From assembly GCF_002939385.1 (NCBI RefSeq), contig NZ_MULI01000027.1, positions 17,229 to 81,228 on the forward strand: a stretch of 64,000 bases of DNA. Reading direction: 5' to 3'. This document shows, piece after piece, positions 25,269 to 33,721 of the stretch. This stretch comes from Streptomyces sp. MH60 (GTDB lineage: Bacteria; Actinomycetota; Actinomycetes; Streptomycetales; Streptomycetaceae). The notes beneath the pieces were generated by a model that was not told the origin of the DNA, made no database searches, and was given only the letters and a program-made list of their open reading frames with translations. Made by a program: the position numbers and the translations under genes. Positions within the stretch are counted from its first letter, which is position 1, and the number at the start of each line of letters is the position of its first letter.

Positions 25269-26669
25269 TCAGTACGTCCAGCGGTAGGCCGCCGCCACGC
25301 CGTCGTCGTCCAGCCCCTCGACCGACCGGGCCTCGCCGAGGCGTACGGCGATCACCGCGTCCGCCAGCACCGGACCCAGCGCCTCGCGCAGTACGCCGTC
25401 GGCGCGGAAGGCCTCCACCGACTCGGTGAGCGTGACCGGCAGCCGCCGCACGCCCCGGGCCGCCGCCTCGGTGGCGTCCAGCCGGGCCGGGTCGCCGGTG
25501 GTCTCCTCGGGCAGCGGCGCCGACGAGGAGAGCCCGTCGAGACCGGCGGCGATCACCGAGGCGAGGGCGAGATAGGGGTTGGCGGCGAGGTCGACCGGCT
25601 TGACCTCCAGGTTCGCCGCACGGTCGCGGATCCCTGCGGTGCCGGTGACGATCCGTAGCGCGGCCTCGCGGGTCTCCCGGCCCCAGGCGGTGAACACCCC
25701 GGCCCACTGCGAGGGGCGCAGCCGCAGGTGACTGGCCGGGCTCGGCGCGGTCATCGCCGTGAGCGCCGGGAGCCGGCCGAGGATCCCGGCCACGAAGGAC
25801 TCGGCCTCGGCGGTCATGCCGTACCGGCCCGTGCCGCCCGCGTGCAGGTTCGTCCCGCCGCGCCAGGCGGAGAGGTGGAGGTGTCCGCCGTTGCCGACGC
25901 CCCGTCCGAGGACCGCCGGGGCGAAGGAGACCCGCAGCCCGTGCCGCCGGGACACCGCCCGGATCGTCTGCCGCACCAGCACGCTGTGGTCGGCCGCCGC
26001 CACCGGGCCGAGCGCGCCCACCGAGATCTCGAACTGCCCCGCCGCGTACTCGGGGTGGAACTGCTCCACGTCCACGCCCTGCGCCGCGAGCGCCGCCAGC
26101 AGGTCCGCGGCGCAGTCGCTCAGCTCGATCTGCCGGGTCGCGCCGTACGCCGGTCCGGACACCGCAGGGACGAACGCGTCGCCGTCCGCGTCGCCCCGCC
26201 CCACCACCCACTCGATCTCGACGGCGGCCCGGAAGGTGATGCCGTGCCGCTCGGCGGCCCGCGCCACGGTGCGGCGCAGGACGGTGCGCCCGCACGCCGG
26301 ATGCGGTGCGCCCTCCTGCGTGATCCGGTCGACCGGCGCCCACGCCCAGCCGGGCTGCGCCGCCAGTACGGTCAGCCGGTCGAGGTCGGGGTAGAGGCGC
26401 AGGTCGCCGTCGGGGGAGCCGAGGACGTCCGTGGTGACGATCGAGTCGTCGGCGAGGAAGGTGTCGAACACCGGCGACATGCCCACGCCCCAGGCCGCTG
26501 CCGCGGCGAGCCCGGCGGTGGGCACGGTCTTCACCCGGGCGATCCCGGCGGTGTCGACGTACGCCAGCACCACGCCGTGCACGCCCCGTCCGGTCAGTTC
26601 GCCGGTCAGCGCGGTGGCCCGCTCGACCTCGCCGGGGCGCCCGCCGGGCACGGGGTCGCTGTCGCTCAC
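25269..26669 (-). CDS. glnA3: glutamine-synthetase-like ligase, probably gamma-glutamylpolyamine synthetase
   Basis: Starting at the GTG at 26669 (GGAG eight bases upstream) the product has 466 residues, the length I remember for S. coelicolor GlnA3, which ligates glutamate to polyamines. GS-family features are an N-terminal beta-grasp, EIEWVVG, EFHPEYAAGQFEIS, GNGGHLHLS and the Arg/Glu region LRLRPSQWAGVFTAWG. It is not a housekeeping GS because the adenylylation loop is missing. Paired with an amidohydrolase just downstream. The specific substrate is inferred. Confidence 0.78.
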   Translation of the reverse strand: MSDSDPVPGGRPGEVERATALTGELTGRGVHGVVLAYVDTAGIARVKTVPTAGLAAAAAWGVGMSPVFDTFLADDSIVTTDVLGSPDGDLRLYPDLDRLTVLAAQPGWAWAPVDRITQEGAPHPACGRTVLRRTVARAAERHGITFRAAVEIEWVVGRGDADGDAFVPAVSGPAYGATRQIELSDCAADLLAALAAQGVDVEQFHPEYAAGQFEISVGALGPVAAADHSVLVRQTIRAVSRRHGLRVSFAPAVLGRGVGNGGHLHLSAWRGGTNLHAGGTGRYGMTAEAESFVAGILGRLPALTAMTAPSPASHLRLRPSQWAGVFTAWGRETREAALRIVTGTAGIRDRAANLEVKPVDLAANPYLALASVIAAGLDGLSSSAPLPEETTGDPARLDATEAAARGVRRLPVTLTESVEAFRADGVLREALGPVLADAVIAVRLGEARSVEGLDDDGVAAAYRWTY

Positions 26670-26781
26670 GTCTCGGCTCCTTCGCGGGTGCGCCGTCCGT
26701 CGCGCACCATTGTGCCGCCCGGTGATCACCCTGTCCGGGTTTCGCCGGATGTGCGCACGACGCGGTGGAGCCCGGTCGGGG

Positions 26782-27651
26782 TCAGTCCAGGTCGGCGGGC
26801 TGCGGCGAGGGGGTGCCGCCGTCCAGGACGGTCTTGAGGCGCTCGGTGCCCTGGCGTACCGCCTGCTCGACGGCGTCGGTCTGCCCGCCGTCCAGGCCGC
26901 CGCCCATGACGGTGACGGCGGAGGTGTCGACGCGGACCGTGGCGATGTCCAGGGTGAGCGTGGCCGGGCCGCCGTCGGCGTCGCCCCGCACGGTCACCCG
27001 CAGCCCCGTACGGGCGTCGCCCACGTCGGGCACCGACGCCTCGGTCACCTGGACCGTGCGCTTGGCGCCCCCGGAGCCGGTGGCGGTGAACTCGTCGCAG
27101 GTGTCCGGCAGGGTCCGCAGCCACTTCATACGGGCGTCCAGACCGGCGCGGTCGTACCCGGCGACCTGTTCGAGCAGGCGGGAGTCGCCCTGCTCGAAGC
27201 CGGTGAGGGCCGACGGCCCGGAGGGGTCGCCCAGCAGGTCGTCGCCGTAGAGGGCGTCCAGCAGGGCCTGGCAGTCCGTCGCGGCGGCCTTGGCGGTGAG
27301 GAAGCCGGCCACGTCGACCTTGCCGACGAGCAGCCGGTCGCGCCACTTGTCCGCGTCCTGGACCTGGTTCCAGCCGCCCTCCAGGTCGGCCTCGGTGAGC
27401 AGCGCGGCCTTGGCGCCGGACTCGGTGAGGGCTGCGGGGGAGGCGCTGGGGGAGCCCGTCGGGGAGTTCGTGGGCGAGCCGCTCGGGGTCTGCTTCGCCG
27501 CGTTCTGCCGGGCGACCCCGGCCTGTTCGGCGGCGGTGTCCGAGGCGCTCTCCGACCCGCCGCCGTCCGAGCAGGCCGCGGTGGTCAGCAGCGCGCCCGC
27601 CGCCAGGGCGGAGGCCAGGAGACGGACGGGGTGGGACGGACGACGGCTCAT
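26782..27651 (-). CDS. lipoprotein of unknown function
   Basis: A 289-residue protein with an N-terminal signal sequence (RRPSHPVRLL plus hydrophobic core) and lipobox TTAAC giving a lipidated Cys27. A Ser/Pro/Gly linker (about 28-75) precedes a globular domain, which resembles the actinobacterial sensor-domain or LpqN-like surface proteins in its layout, with two Cys (in DCQALL and DTCDEF) that might form a disulfide. I do not recognise a function. Monocistronic. Confidence 0.82.
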   Translation of the reverse strand: MSRRPSHPVRLLASALAAGALLTTAACSDGGGSESASDTAAEQAGVARQNAAKQTPSGSPTNSPTGSPSASPAALTESGAKAALLTEADLEGGWNQVQDADKWRDRLLVGKVDVAGFLTAKAAATDCQALLDALYGDDLLGDPSGPSALTGFEQGDSRLLEQVAGYDRAGLDARMKWLRTLPDTCDEFTATGSGGAKRTVQVTEASVPDVGDARTGLRVTVRGDADGGPATLTLDIATVRVDTSAVTVMGGGLDGGQTDAVEQAVRQGTERLKTVLDGGTPSPQPADLD

Positions 27652-27788
27652 CGCGGGATGCCTCCTGGGACGGGAAACGGTGTCCTCAGCGCATCACCGG
27701 GGCCGGGGGCGCACCAGCGCACGGGCCTGTTCGGGTGACCGGCGCGGCCGGGCGGCGGGAGCGGGTCCATCCGCCGGGCCCGGCGCGC

Positions 27789-28439
27789 TCAGCCGACGCG
27801 GCCGAGGGTGTCCTCGGCCACGTCCTTGTCCACCGCCGCACGCACCAGCGCCGCCGCCAGGACGGCGGGTTCCGTCTTCCCGGCCAGGGAGAGGAGCCGG
27901 TCCGGGTCGCCGGGCAGCCCGAGTCGCTCGGCACCCTGGAGTGCCTTGCGGTCCAGGCGTGGCCCCGCCTCCGGCCAGACCAGCTGGGCCTCCCGCAGGA
28001 AGATGTCCGCGCCGGTCGGGCCCACTCCGGGGAACTCCTGGAGCAGCCGCCGTATCCCGGGGACGTCGCCGTCCGCCTCGGCGCGGAGCCGGCGCAGGTC
28101 ACCGCCCCAGCGCTCGATCAGCAGGGCGGCGGCCTCGCCGAGCTGGCCGGCGGTACGCTCGTCGTAGCGCCGGTAGCCGCCCCGGCCGAGCGCGTCCACC
28201 CGCTCCTGCCAGGTGGCGTCCGCCATGCGGCGCGGGTCGCGCAGTCCCGCCTCGCTCAGGGCGCGGGCGGCGGCGACCGCGATGGAGGCGCTGATGCGGG
28301 CGCTGAGCAGGTGCGCGAGGACCAGCAGCCGGTACAGCGGCTGCGGGGTGTCCTTCAGATGGATGCCCGCCTCCTCGGCGTACGTCCGCCCGTGCGCGTC
28401 GACGAGTTCGCGCACGGTCCGCCGTTGGTCGCGGCCCAC
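27789..28439 (-). CDS. endonuclease III-like HhH-GPD protein without iron-sulfur cluster
   Basis: A 216-residue all-helical protein. LLVLAHLLSARIS resembles the first helices of endonuclease III, and LLQEFPGVGPTGADIFLRE is the helix-hairpin-helix with the Gly/Pro turn. The catalytic Lys of endonuclease III (GVGRKTA) is replaced by Thr here, and the C-terminal four-Cys cluster is absent, so it may be a monofunctional glycosylase or a DNA-binding relative. It starts two bases after the stop of the DUF3140 gene, so it is likely co-transcribed with the two genes upstream. Confidence 0.8.
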   Translation of the reverse strand: MGRDQRRTVRELVDAHGRTYAEEAGIHLKDTPQPLYRLLVLAHLLSARISASIAVAAARALSEAGLRDPRRMADATWQERVDALGRGGYRRYDERTAGQLGEAAALLIERWGGDLRRLRAEADGDVPGIRRLLQEFPGVGPTGADIFLREAQLVWPEAGPRLDRKALQGAERLGLPGDPDRLLSLAGKTEPAVLAAALVRAAVDKDVAEDTLGRVG

Positions 28440-28441
28440 CG

Positions 28442-28774
28442 CTAGGGCTTCAGCGGATCGTGACCGACCGTCATGAGCCGGTGCCTGAGCCGGGTGTCGT
28501 CGGACCGGGGCTCGTTCTCCAGGTCGGCCTGCGAGGTCACGGTGTCCACGACCTCGCGCATCGCCCGCAGGTCGTCCTCGGTCAGGTCGGTACGCCGCTT
28601 CTGCAGGATCGCGAGGACGTGCCGGCCCAGCGGCGGCCCGGCGTCGTCCGGCAGCGGCTCGGTCAGCTCACCGGAGTCGCGCACCCGGAGCCAGTCCGCG
28701 AGTTCCGCGGAGGTCATGTTCACCACGCGGTGGAAGTCCTCCCACAGCGCGTCGAGTTCGAGGGCGTCGGCCAT
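28442..28774 (-). CDS. DUF3140 protein
   Basis: A 110-residue protein with LWEDFHRVVNMTSAELADWL at the N-terminus, RHVLAILQKRRTDLTEDD in the middle and NEPRSDDTRLRHRLMTVGHDPLK at the end (quoted in parts), the pattern of DUF3140, which I recall near DUF2945 proteins. Function unknown; the fold suggests a small DNA-associated protein. ATG at 28774 with AAGGA upstream. Its first 55 bases overlap the WhiB-like gene in another frame. Confidence 0.8.
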   Translation of the reverse strand: MADALELDALWEDFHRVVNMTSAELADWLRVRDSGELTEPLPDDAGPPLGRHVLAILQKRRTDLTEDDLRAMREVVDTVTSQADLENEPRSDDTRLRHRLMTVGHDPLKP

Positions 28775-29040
28775 GAGGTGTCCTTCATTTCGTCGTGCGT
28801 ACGTGCGTGTCGCGCGGTCAGCCGGAGCAGCGCGACGCGCTCCGCCTCGTCGGTGCCGCCCCACACGCCCGACGTCTGCCCCGACTCCAGCGCGAACGTC
28901 AGGCACTCGGGGGTCACCGGGCATCTGGCGCAGACCCGCTTGGCGGCCGCCGTGTCCCGCAGGGCGGGTCCGGCGGTGCCCACCGGGAAGAACAGATCGG
29001 GGTCCTCATCCACGCAGGCGGCGCGGCGCAACCACTCCAT
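28720..29040 (-). CDS. WhiB-like iron-sulfur regulator
   Basis: A 106-residue Wbl protein. Four Cys at 9, 37, 40 and 46 (CxnCxxCxxxxxC) would bind a [4Fe-4S] cluster, and the SGVWGG turn (57-62) and a basic C-terminal stretch follow. Wbl proteins bind sigma factor region 4 and steer development or stress genes. No ribosome site is obvious before the ATG at 29040. The reading frame runs 55 bases into the next gene, giving an unusual Ser/Thr/Arg tail. I cannot assign it to a named Wbl class. Confidence 0.88.
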   Translation of the reverse strand: MEWLRRAACVDEDPDLFFPVGTAGPALRDTAAAKRVCARCPVTPECLTFALESGQTSGVWGGTDEAERVALLRLTARHARTHDEMKDTSWPTPSNSTRCGRTSTAW

Positions 29041-29120
29041 GCGGGCGCGGGTGCCCAGGGGACGCCGGGGACAAACTCCGGATGGACGGCCGCCGCGGGC
29101 CCCGCGGGCGCCGGGCCGGG

Positions 29121-29930
29121 TCAGCGGGCGAGGACGCCGTCCAGGAAGCGCGTGACGTCCGCGAACACCTCCGCCCGGTTCGTCTCGTTGAAGACCTCGT
29201 GCCGGGCGCCCGGGTAGATCCGCTCGGTCAGGTCGCCGCCGCTCAGCGGCTCGACGCCGACGCGGCTGCCGGGCAGCGGCACCAGCCGGTCGTCGTCCCC
29301 GTGCACCCACAGCAGCGGCAGCCGGCCGACGTCGCCGCCCTCGGCCACGGTCTCCAGCGTCCGCACGAACGCCTGAAGCGTCGGCCGCTTCATCGGCCCG
29401 TGCCACACCAGCGGGTCCGCCGCGTACGCCGCTCCCACCGCCGGGTCGCGGGAGAGCGAGGCCGGGCTGATCGGGGTGTCGGGGATCTCCGCCAGGGCGA
29501 GCAGCCGGCGCGGCAGCTCCCAGTCGCCGATGACGGGCCCCGACAGCACCAGCGCCGTCAGCTCGCCGGGGTGGCGCTGGGCGTAGCGGGCGGCGACGAG
29601 GCCGCCCATGGAGTGTCCGATCAGGACGACCGGCAGGCCGGGGTGGGCGGCGCGGGCGAGATCCGCCACGGTGTGCACGTCGGTGACCACGTCCTCGAAG
29701 TCCTCGATCACCACCCGCTCGCCGTCCGAGCGCCCGTGCCCGGTGTGGTCCGGCGCGTAGACGGCCGCGCCGTGTCCGGTCAGCACGTCCGCCACCTCCT
29801 CGTAGCGCCCGGTGTGCTCGCCGTACCCGTGGACCAGCAGCGCGACGTAGCGGGGGCGCCCGGCGGGCCACTCGCGGACGGCGATCCGCCCCCGCGTCCC
29901 GGTCAGCGTGTGCTCGCGGGCCTCGGCCAT
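29121..29930 (-). CDS. alpha/beta hydrolase, monoacylglycerol lipase type
   Basis: A 269-residue serine hydrolase. HGYGEH (about 35) gives the oxyanion hole, GHSMGG the nucleophile Ser107, HGDDDRLVP the Asp and GARHEVFNE the His. The DHTGHGRSDG stretch is typical of monoglyceride lipases. It would release fatty acids from monoacylglycerols in the cytoplasm or at the membrane. Divergent from the thiolase/acyl-CoA-ligase operon, which would fit with lipid use. Confidence 0.9.
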   Translation of the reverse strand: MAEAREHTLTGTRGRIAVREWPAGRPRYVALLVHGYGEHTGRYEEVADVLTGHGAAVYAPDHTGHGRSDGERVVIEDFEDVVTDVHTVADLARAAHPGLPVVLIGHSMGGLVAARYAQRHPGELTALVLSGPVIGDWELPRRLLALAEIPDTPISPASLSRDPAVGAAYAADPLVWHGPMKRPTLQAFVRTLETVAEGGDVGRLPLLWVHGDDDRLVPLPGSRVGVEPLSGGDLTERIYPGARHEVFNETNRAEVFADVTRFLDGVLAR

Positions 29931-29994
29931 GTCTTCTCCGGCTGTGTCGGCGACGGTCCTCCGGAGGATCTTCCCAGGACCCCGTCCGGCGGTC

Positions 29995-30021
29995 TATAGT
30001 CCAAAACTAGCAGTGCTAATT
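29995..30021 (+). promoter_or_regulatory. -10-like box and palindromic operator before the thiolase gene
   Basis: TATAGT at 29995-30000 is followed by AACTAGCA-G-TGCTAATT at 30005-30021, an inverted repeat with 7 of 8 pairs matching. The position at the likely transcription start fits a repressor site, for example of a TetR-family fatty-acid regulator. No such regulator is encoded nearby. Confidence 0.6.
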
Positions 30022-30108
30022 AAGGCTGGTGTTCAGCAAGGTTCGTGATGGTCGACGCGGCGGCGGTGCGCCGTCCGGTGACCGCGCGACGACGGTCAGG
30101 AGTCTTTC

Positions 30109-31296
30109 GTGCGTCCCGTCCACTTCGCGGCCGCCCGCCGCACCCCGATCGGCAAGCTGCGCGGCGCGCTGTCCGCCGTACGGCCCGACGACCTCGCCGC
30201 CGCCGTGATCCGGGGCCTGGTCGCCGACGTGCCCGCGCTGGACCCGGCCCGGATCGACGACGTCTACTGGGGCGCCGCCAACCAGGCGGGCGAGGACAAC
30301 CGCAACGTCGCCCGGATGGCCGCCCTGCTCGCGGGCCTGCCCGAGACCGTGCCCGGCGCCACCGTCAACCGGCTGTGCGCCTCCGGTCTCGAAGCCGTCA
30401 CCACCGCCGCCCGCACCATCGCCGCGGGTGAGGCCGACATCGTGCTGGCCGGCGGCTCCGAGTCCATGAGCCGCGCCCCCTTCGTGCTGCCCCGCCCCGA
30501 CGAGGCGCTGCCGCACCGCATCGAGACCGCCGACACCCGGCTCGGCTGGCGCCTGGTCAACCCGGCGATGAAGGACCTGCACGGACTGCTCGCCATGGGG
30601 GAGACGGCCGAGGAGGTCGCCGAGCGGTACGGCGTCCCGCGCGAGCGCCAGGACGAGTTCGCCCTGCGCAGCCACCGCCTCGCCGCCGAGGCCCGGAAGA
30701 ACGGTCACTTCGACGACGAGATCCTCCCCGTCGAGCGCCCGGACGGCGTGGTCGTCGACACCGACGAGTGCGTCCGCGAGGACACCTCCCTGGAGAAGCT
30801 GAGCCGCCTCAAGCCGGTTTTCCGCCCCGGCGGCACGGTCACCGCGGGCAACGCCTCCCCCATGAACGACGGCGCCGCGGGCCTCCTCCTGGTCAGCGAG
30901 GAGGCGCTGAACGACCTCGGCCTGGAGTCGCTGGGCCGCTACGTCGCGGGCGGCTCGGCCGGTGTCCACCCCGACGTCATGGGCATCGGCCCGGTCCCGG
31001 CCACCCGCAAGGTGCTCGCCCGGGCCGGCTGGAGCGTCGGCGACCTCGCGGAGGCCGAGTTCAACGAGGCGTTCGCCGCCCAGGCCCTCGCCTGCGTCGA
31101 CCGGCTCGGCATCGACCCCGACCTGGTCAACCCCACCGGCGGTGCCATCGCGCTGGGCCACCCGCTCGGCTGCTCCGGCGCCCGCATCCTCACCACCCTG
31201 CTCCACCGCATGCGCCGCACGGGGGCCGGCCGCGGGCTGGCCACGATGTGCGTGGGCGTGGGGCAGGGCAGCGCGGTCCTCGTCGAACGCCACTAG
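30109..31296 (+). CDS. thiolase (acetyl-CoA acyltransferase)
   Basis: A 395-residue thiolase. The acyl-accepting Cys90 is in NRLCASGLEAV, and the C-terminal catalytic blocks GGAIALGHPLGCSGAR (His) and CVGVGQGSA (Cys) are intact. It cleaves 3-ketoacyl-CoA to acetyl-CoA in beta-oxidation or aromatic degradation (FadA/PcaF class). GTG start with CAGGAG upstream. It is followed by an acyl-CoA ligase after 62 bases. Confidence 0.94.
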   Translation: MRPVHFAAARRTPIGKLRGALSAVRPDDLAAAVIRGLVADVPALDPARIDDVYWGAANQAGEDNRNVARMAALLAGLPETVPGATVNRLCASGLEAVTTAARTIAAGEADIVLAGGSESMSRAPFVLPRPDEALPHRIETADTRLGWRLVNPAMKDLHGLLAMGETAEEVAERYGVPRERQDEFALRSHRLAAEARKNGHFDDEILPVERPDGVVVDTDECVREDTSLEKLSRLKPVFRPGGTVTAGNASPMNDGAAGLLLVSEEALNDLGLESLGRYVAGGSAGVHPDVMGIGPVPATRKVLARAGWSVGDLAEAEFNEAFAAQALACVDRLGIDPDLVNPTGGAIALGHPLGCSGARILTTLLHRMRRTGAGRGLATMCVGVGQGSAVLVERH

Positions 31297-31358
31297 GCCC
31301 GCGCCGGTCGAAGCCACCCCCTCTGCAGAGCCGCAGCAAGGAAACGGAGCAACACCCC

Positions 31359-32885
31359 ATGGCAACCCTCTCCGTCGCCGCCATCCTGGCCGAGAACGCC
31401 CGGCGCCGTCCCGACAAGGAGGCGCTCGTCGAGGGCGACCTGCGGCTGACCTTCGCCGAGGTGTGGCGGCGGGCCCGCGCCCGGGCCGGTGCCCTGGCCG
31501 GCCTGGACGTCCGGCCCGGGGACCGGGTGGCGCTGATGGCACCGAACACCGCCGACTTCCCCGTCGCGTACTACGCCGCCGCCGCGGCCGGAGCCGTCGT
31601 GGTGCCGGTGCACCTGCTGCTGTCGGCGGCCGAGGTCGAGCACGTGCTGCGCGACAGCGGTGCCACCCTGCTGCTGTGCCATCCGGCGCAGGCCGGGACC
31701 GGAGCGGCCGCCGCGCGGGAGACCGGCGTACGGATGATCACGCTCGGCGAGGAGTTCGACAAACTCGCCGCGGACGCCGAGCCGCTGCCCTCCTACGTCA
31801 CCCGTAACGCCGACGACCCGGCCGTCGTCTTCTACACCAGCGGCACGACCGGCGTTCCCAAGGGCGCCGTGCTCAGCCACTTCAACCTGGTGATGAACGC
31901 GACGGTCAACGCCTTCGACGCCAACGACATCCGGCCCGACGACGTGGCGCTCGGCGCGCTGCCCCTCTTCCACGCCTTCGGCCAGACGGTCTCCCTGAAC
32001 TCCACCTGGCGGGCGGGCGCGACCCTCGTCCTGCTGCCGCGCTTCGACGCGGCGCGCGCCGTCGAGCTGATGGTGAAGGAGGGCGTCAACACGTTCCACG
32101 GGGTGCCGACCATGTTCGTCGCCCTCGCCGCCGCGGCGGCCGGGGCCGCGGTCCTGCCGGAGCTGCGGGTGTGTATCTCCGGCGGCGCCTCGCTGCCGGT
32201 GGCCGTCCTCGAACGGTTCGAGGAGGCCTTCCGGGCGAAGATCTACGAGGGGTACGGGCTGTCGGAGACCTCTCCGGCGGCCGCCGTGAACCAGCCGGTG
32301 TTCGGCGCCAGGCCCGGCACCATCGGCCACCCGCTGTGGGGCGTCGACGTGGAGATCGCCCGCGCCGAGGTCGAGGGCGCGGTGGAACTGCTGCCGCCCG
32401 GCGAGCTGGGCGAGGTCGTCGTCCGCGGCCACAACGTCTTCTCCGGCTACCTCGGCCGCCCCGAGGCCACCGCGGAGGCACTCGTCGACGGCTGGTTCCG
32501 CACCGGGGACCTGGGCACCAAGGACGAGGACGGCTTCCTGAGGATCGTCGACCGGAAGAAGGACGTCATCATCCGGGGCGGCTACAACGTCTATCCGCGG
32601 GAGGTCGAGGAGGTGCTGCTGCGCCACCCCGGCATCGCACAGGTCGCCGTCATCGGCCTCCCGGACGAACTGCACGGCGAGGAGGTCTGCGCCGTGGTCG
32701 TGCGCGCCCCCGGCACGACGGCCGACGCGGCGGTTGCGGACGCCGGGGACGTCACCGAGTGGTCCAAGCGGCACCTCGGGCGGCACAAGTACCCGCGCCG
32801 GGTCGAGTTCGCGGACGAGCTGCCGCTCGGGCCGAGCATGAAGGTGCTGAAGCGGGAGCTGCGCGTGCGGTACACCGACCACTGA
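31359..32885 (+). CDS. long-chain acyl-CoA ligase (AMP-forming)
   Basis: A 508-residue ANL-superfamily enzyme. YTSGTTGVPKGAV is the P-loop-like motif, GYGLSETSP the A5 motif, GWFRTGDLG and DRKKDVIIRGGYNVYPREVE the A7-A8 motifs, and LPLGPSMKVLKREL holds the terminal catalytic Lys. It activates a carboxylic acid to its CoA thioester for the preceding thiolase pathway. The ATG at 31359 is chosen because the family N-terminus begins there; the reading frame extends upstream without similarity. Confidence 0.94.
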   Translation: MATLSVAAILAENARRRPDKEALVEGDLRLTFAEVWRRARARAGALAGLDVRPGDRVALMAPNTADFPVAYYAAAAAGAVVVPVHLLLSAAEVEHVLRDSGATLLLCHPAQAGTGAAAARETGVRMITLGEEFDKLAADAEPLPSYVTRNADDPAVVFYTSGTTGVPKGAVLSHFNLVMNATVNAFDANDIRPDDVALGALPLFHAFGQTVSLNSTWRAGATLVLLPRFDAARAVELMVKEGVNTFHGVPTMFVALAAAAAGAAVLPELRVCISGGASLPVAVLERFEEAFRAKIYEGYGLSETSPAAAVNQPVFGARPGTIGHPLWGVDVEIARAEVEGAVELLPPGELGEVVVRGHNVFSGYLGRPEATAEALVDGWFRTGDLGTKDEDGFLRIVDRKKDVIIRGGYNVYPREVEEVLLRHPGIAQVAVIGLPDELHGEEVCAVVVRAPGTTADAAVADAGDVTEWSKRHLGRHKYPRRVEFADELPLGPSMKVLKRELRVRYTDH

Positions 32886-32947
32886 GGACCGATGGGCGAG
32901 ACGGTGCTCACCGCGCCGGTGGGCCGGGCATAGCATCGGTCCCCGCA

Positions 32948-33721
32948 ATGGACACCATGACGCTCTGGCACCTCACCGGCTGGGAATTCGCCGCCCTCGC
33001 CTTCGCGGCCCTGCTCGTCGGCTTCTCCAAGACCGCGGTGAGCGGGGCCAACACGGTCAGCCTCGCGATCTTCGCGGCGGTCCTGCCCGCCCGCGCCTCC
33101 ACCGGCATCCTGCTGCCGATCCTGATCGCCGGTGACATCCTGGCCGTCCTCACCTACCGGCGCCACGCGCACTGGCCCACCCTGTGGCGGCTGTTCCCGG
33201 CGGTCGGGGTGGGCGTGGTGGTCGGCACCGTGTTCCTGGTGTGGGCCGACGACGCGGTCGTGCGCACGTCGATCGGCGCGATCCTGCTCCTCATGGCCGG
33301 GGTGACGGTGTGGCGCCGGCGGCAGGCCGACGCCGCCGAGCAACCGGACGAGGTCACCTCGCGCGCCGGCCGGGTGAAGGCCCGCTCGTACGGAGTCCTG
33401 GGCGGCTTCACCACGATGGTCGCCAACGCGGGCGGCCCGGTGATGTCGCTGTACCTGCTCTCCGCGGGGTTCCGGAAACTCGGCTTCCTGGGCACGTCGG
33501 CGTTCTTCTTCCTGATCGTCAACGTCTCCAAGCTGCCCTTCAGCGCGGGCCTCGGCCTGATCGACGGCCACTCGCTGCTGCTCGACGCGGCGCTGGTCGT
33601 CTTCGTGGTGCCCGGCGCCTTGCTCGGCAAATGGGCCGTGAACCGCATCAACCAACGCCTGTTCGAGCGTCTGGTGATCGCGGCGACGGTGGTGGGCGGT
33701 CTTCAGCTCCTGCTCGCCTGA
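32948..33721 (+). CDS. TauE/SafE family permease
   Basis: A 257-residue protein with about eight hydrophobic segments. GFSKTAVSGANTVSL at the N-terminus and GGFTTMVANAGGPVMSLYLL in the middle are the two repeated Gly-rich halves of this family, which moves sulfonates, sulfite or organic anions. ATG at 32948 with no clear ribosome site. The 3' end overlaps the convergent DHA2 exporter gene by 74 bases. Confidence 0.9.
   Translation: MDTMTLWHLTGWEFAALAFAALLVGFSKTAVSGANTVSLAIFAAVLPARASTGILLPILIAGDILAVLTYRRHAHWPTLWRLFPAVGVGVVVGTVFLVWADDAVVRTSIGAILLLMAGVTVWRRRQADAAEQPDEVTSRAGRVKARSYGVLGGFTTMVANAGGPVMSLYLLSAGFRKLGFLGTSAFFFLIVNVSKLPFSAGLGLIDGHSLLLDAALVVFVVPGALLGKWAVNRINQRLFERLVIAATVVGGLQLLLA

Noticed and set aside
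25269..26669. Housekeeping glutamine synthetase glnA
   Set aside because: The length, N-terminus and pairing with an amidohydrolase fit the glnA3-like group, and the adenylylation site region is absent.
29995..30021. CIRCE heat-shock element
   Set aside because: The arms resemble TTAGCACTC/GAGTGCTAA, but the nine-base spacer is missing (the arms are one base apart) and the genes are not chaperones.
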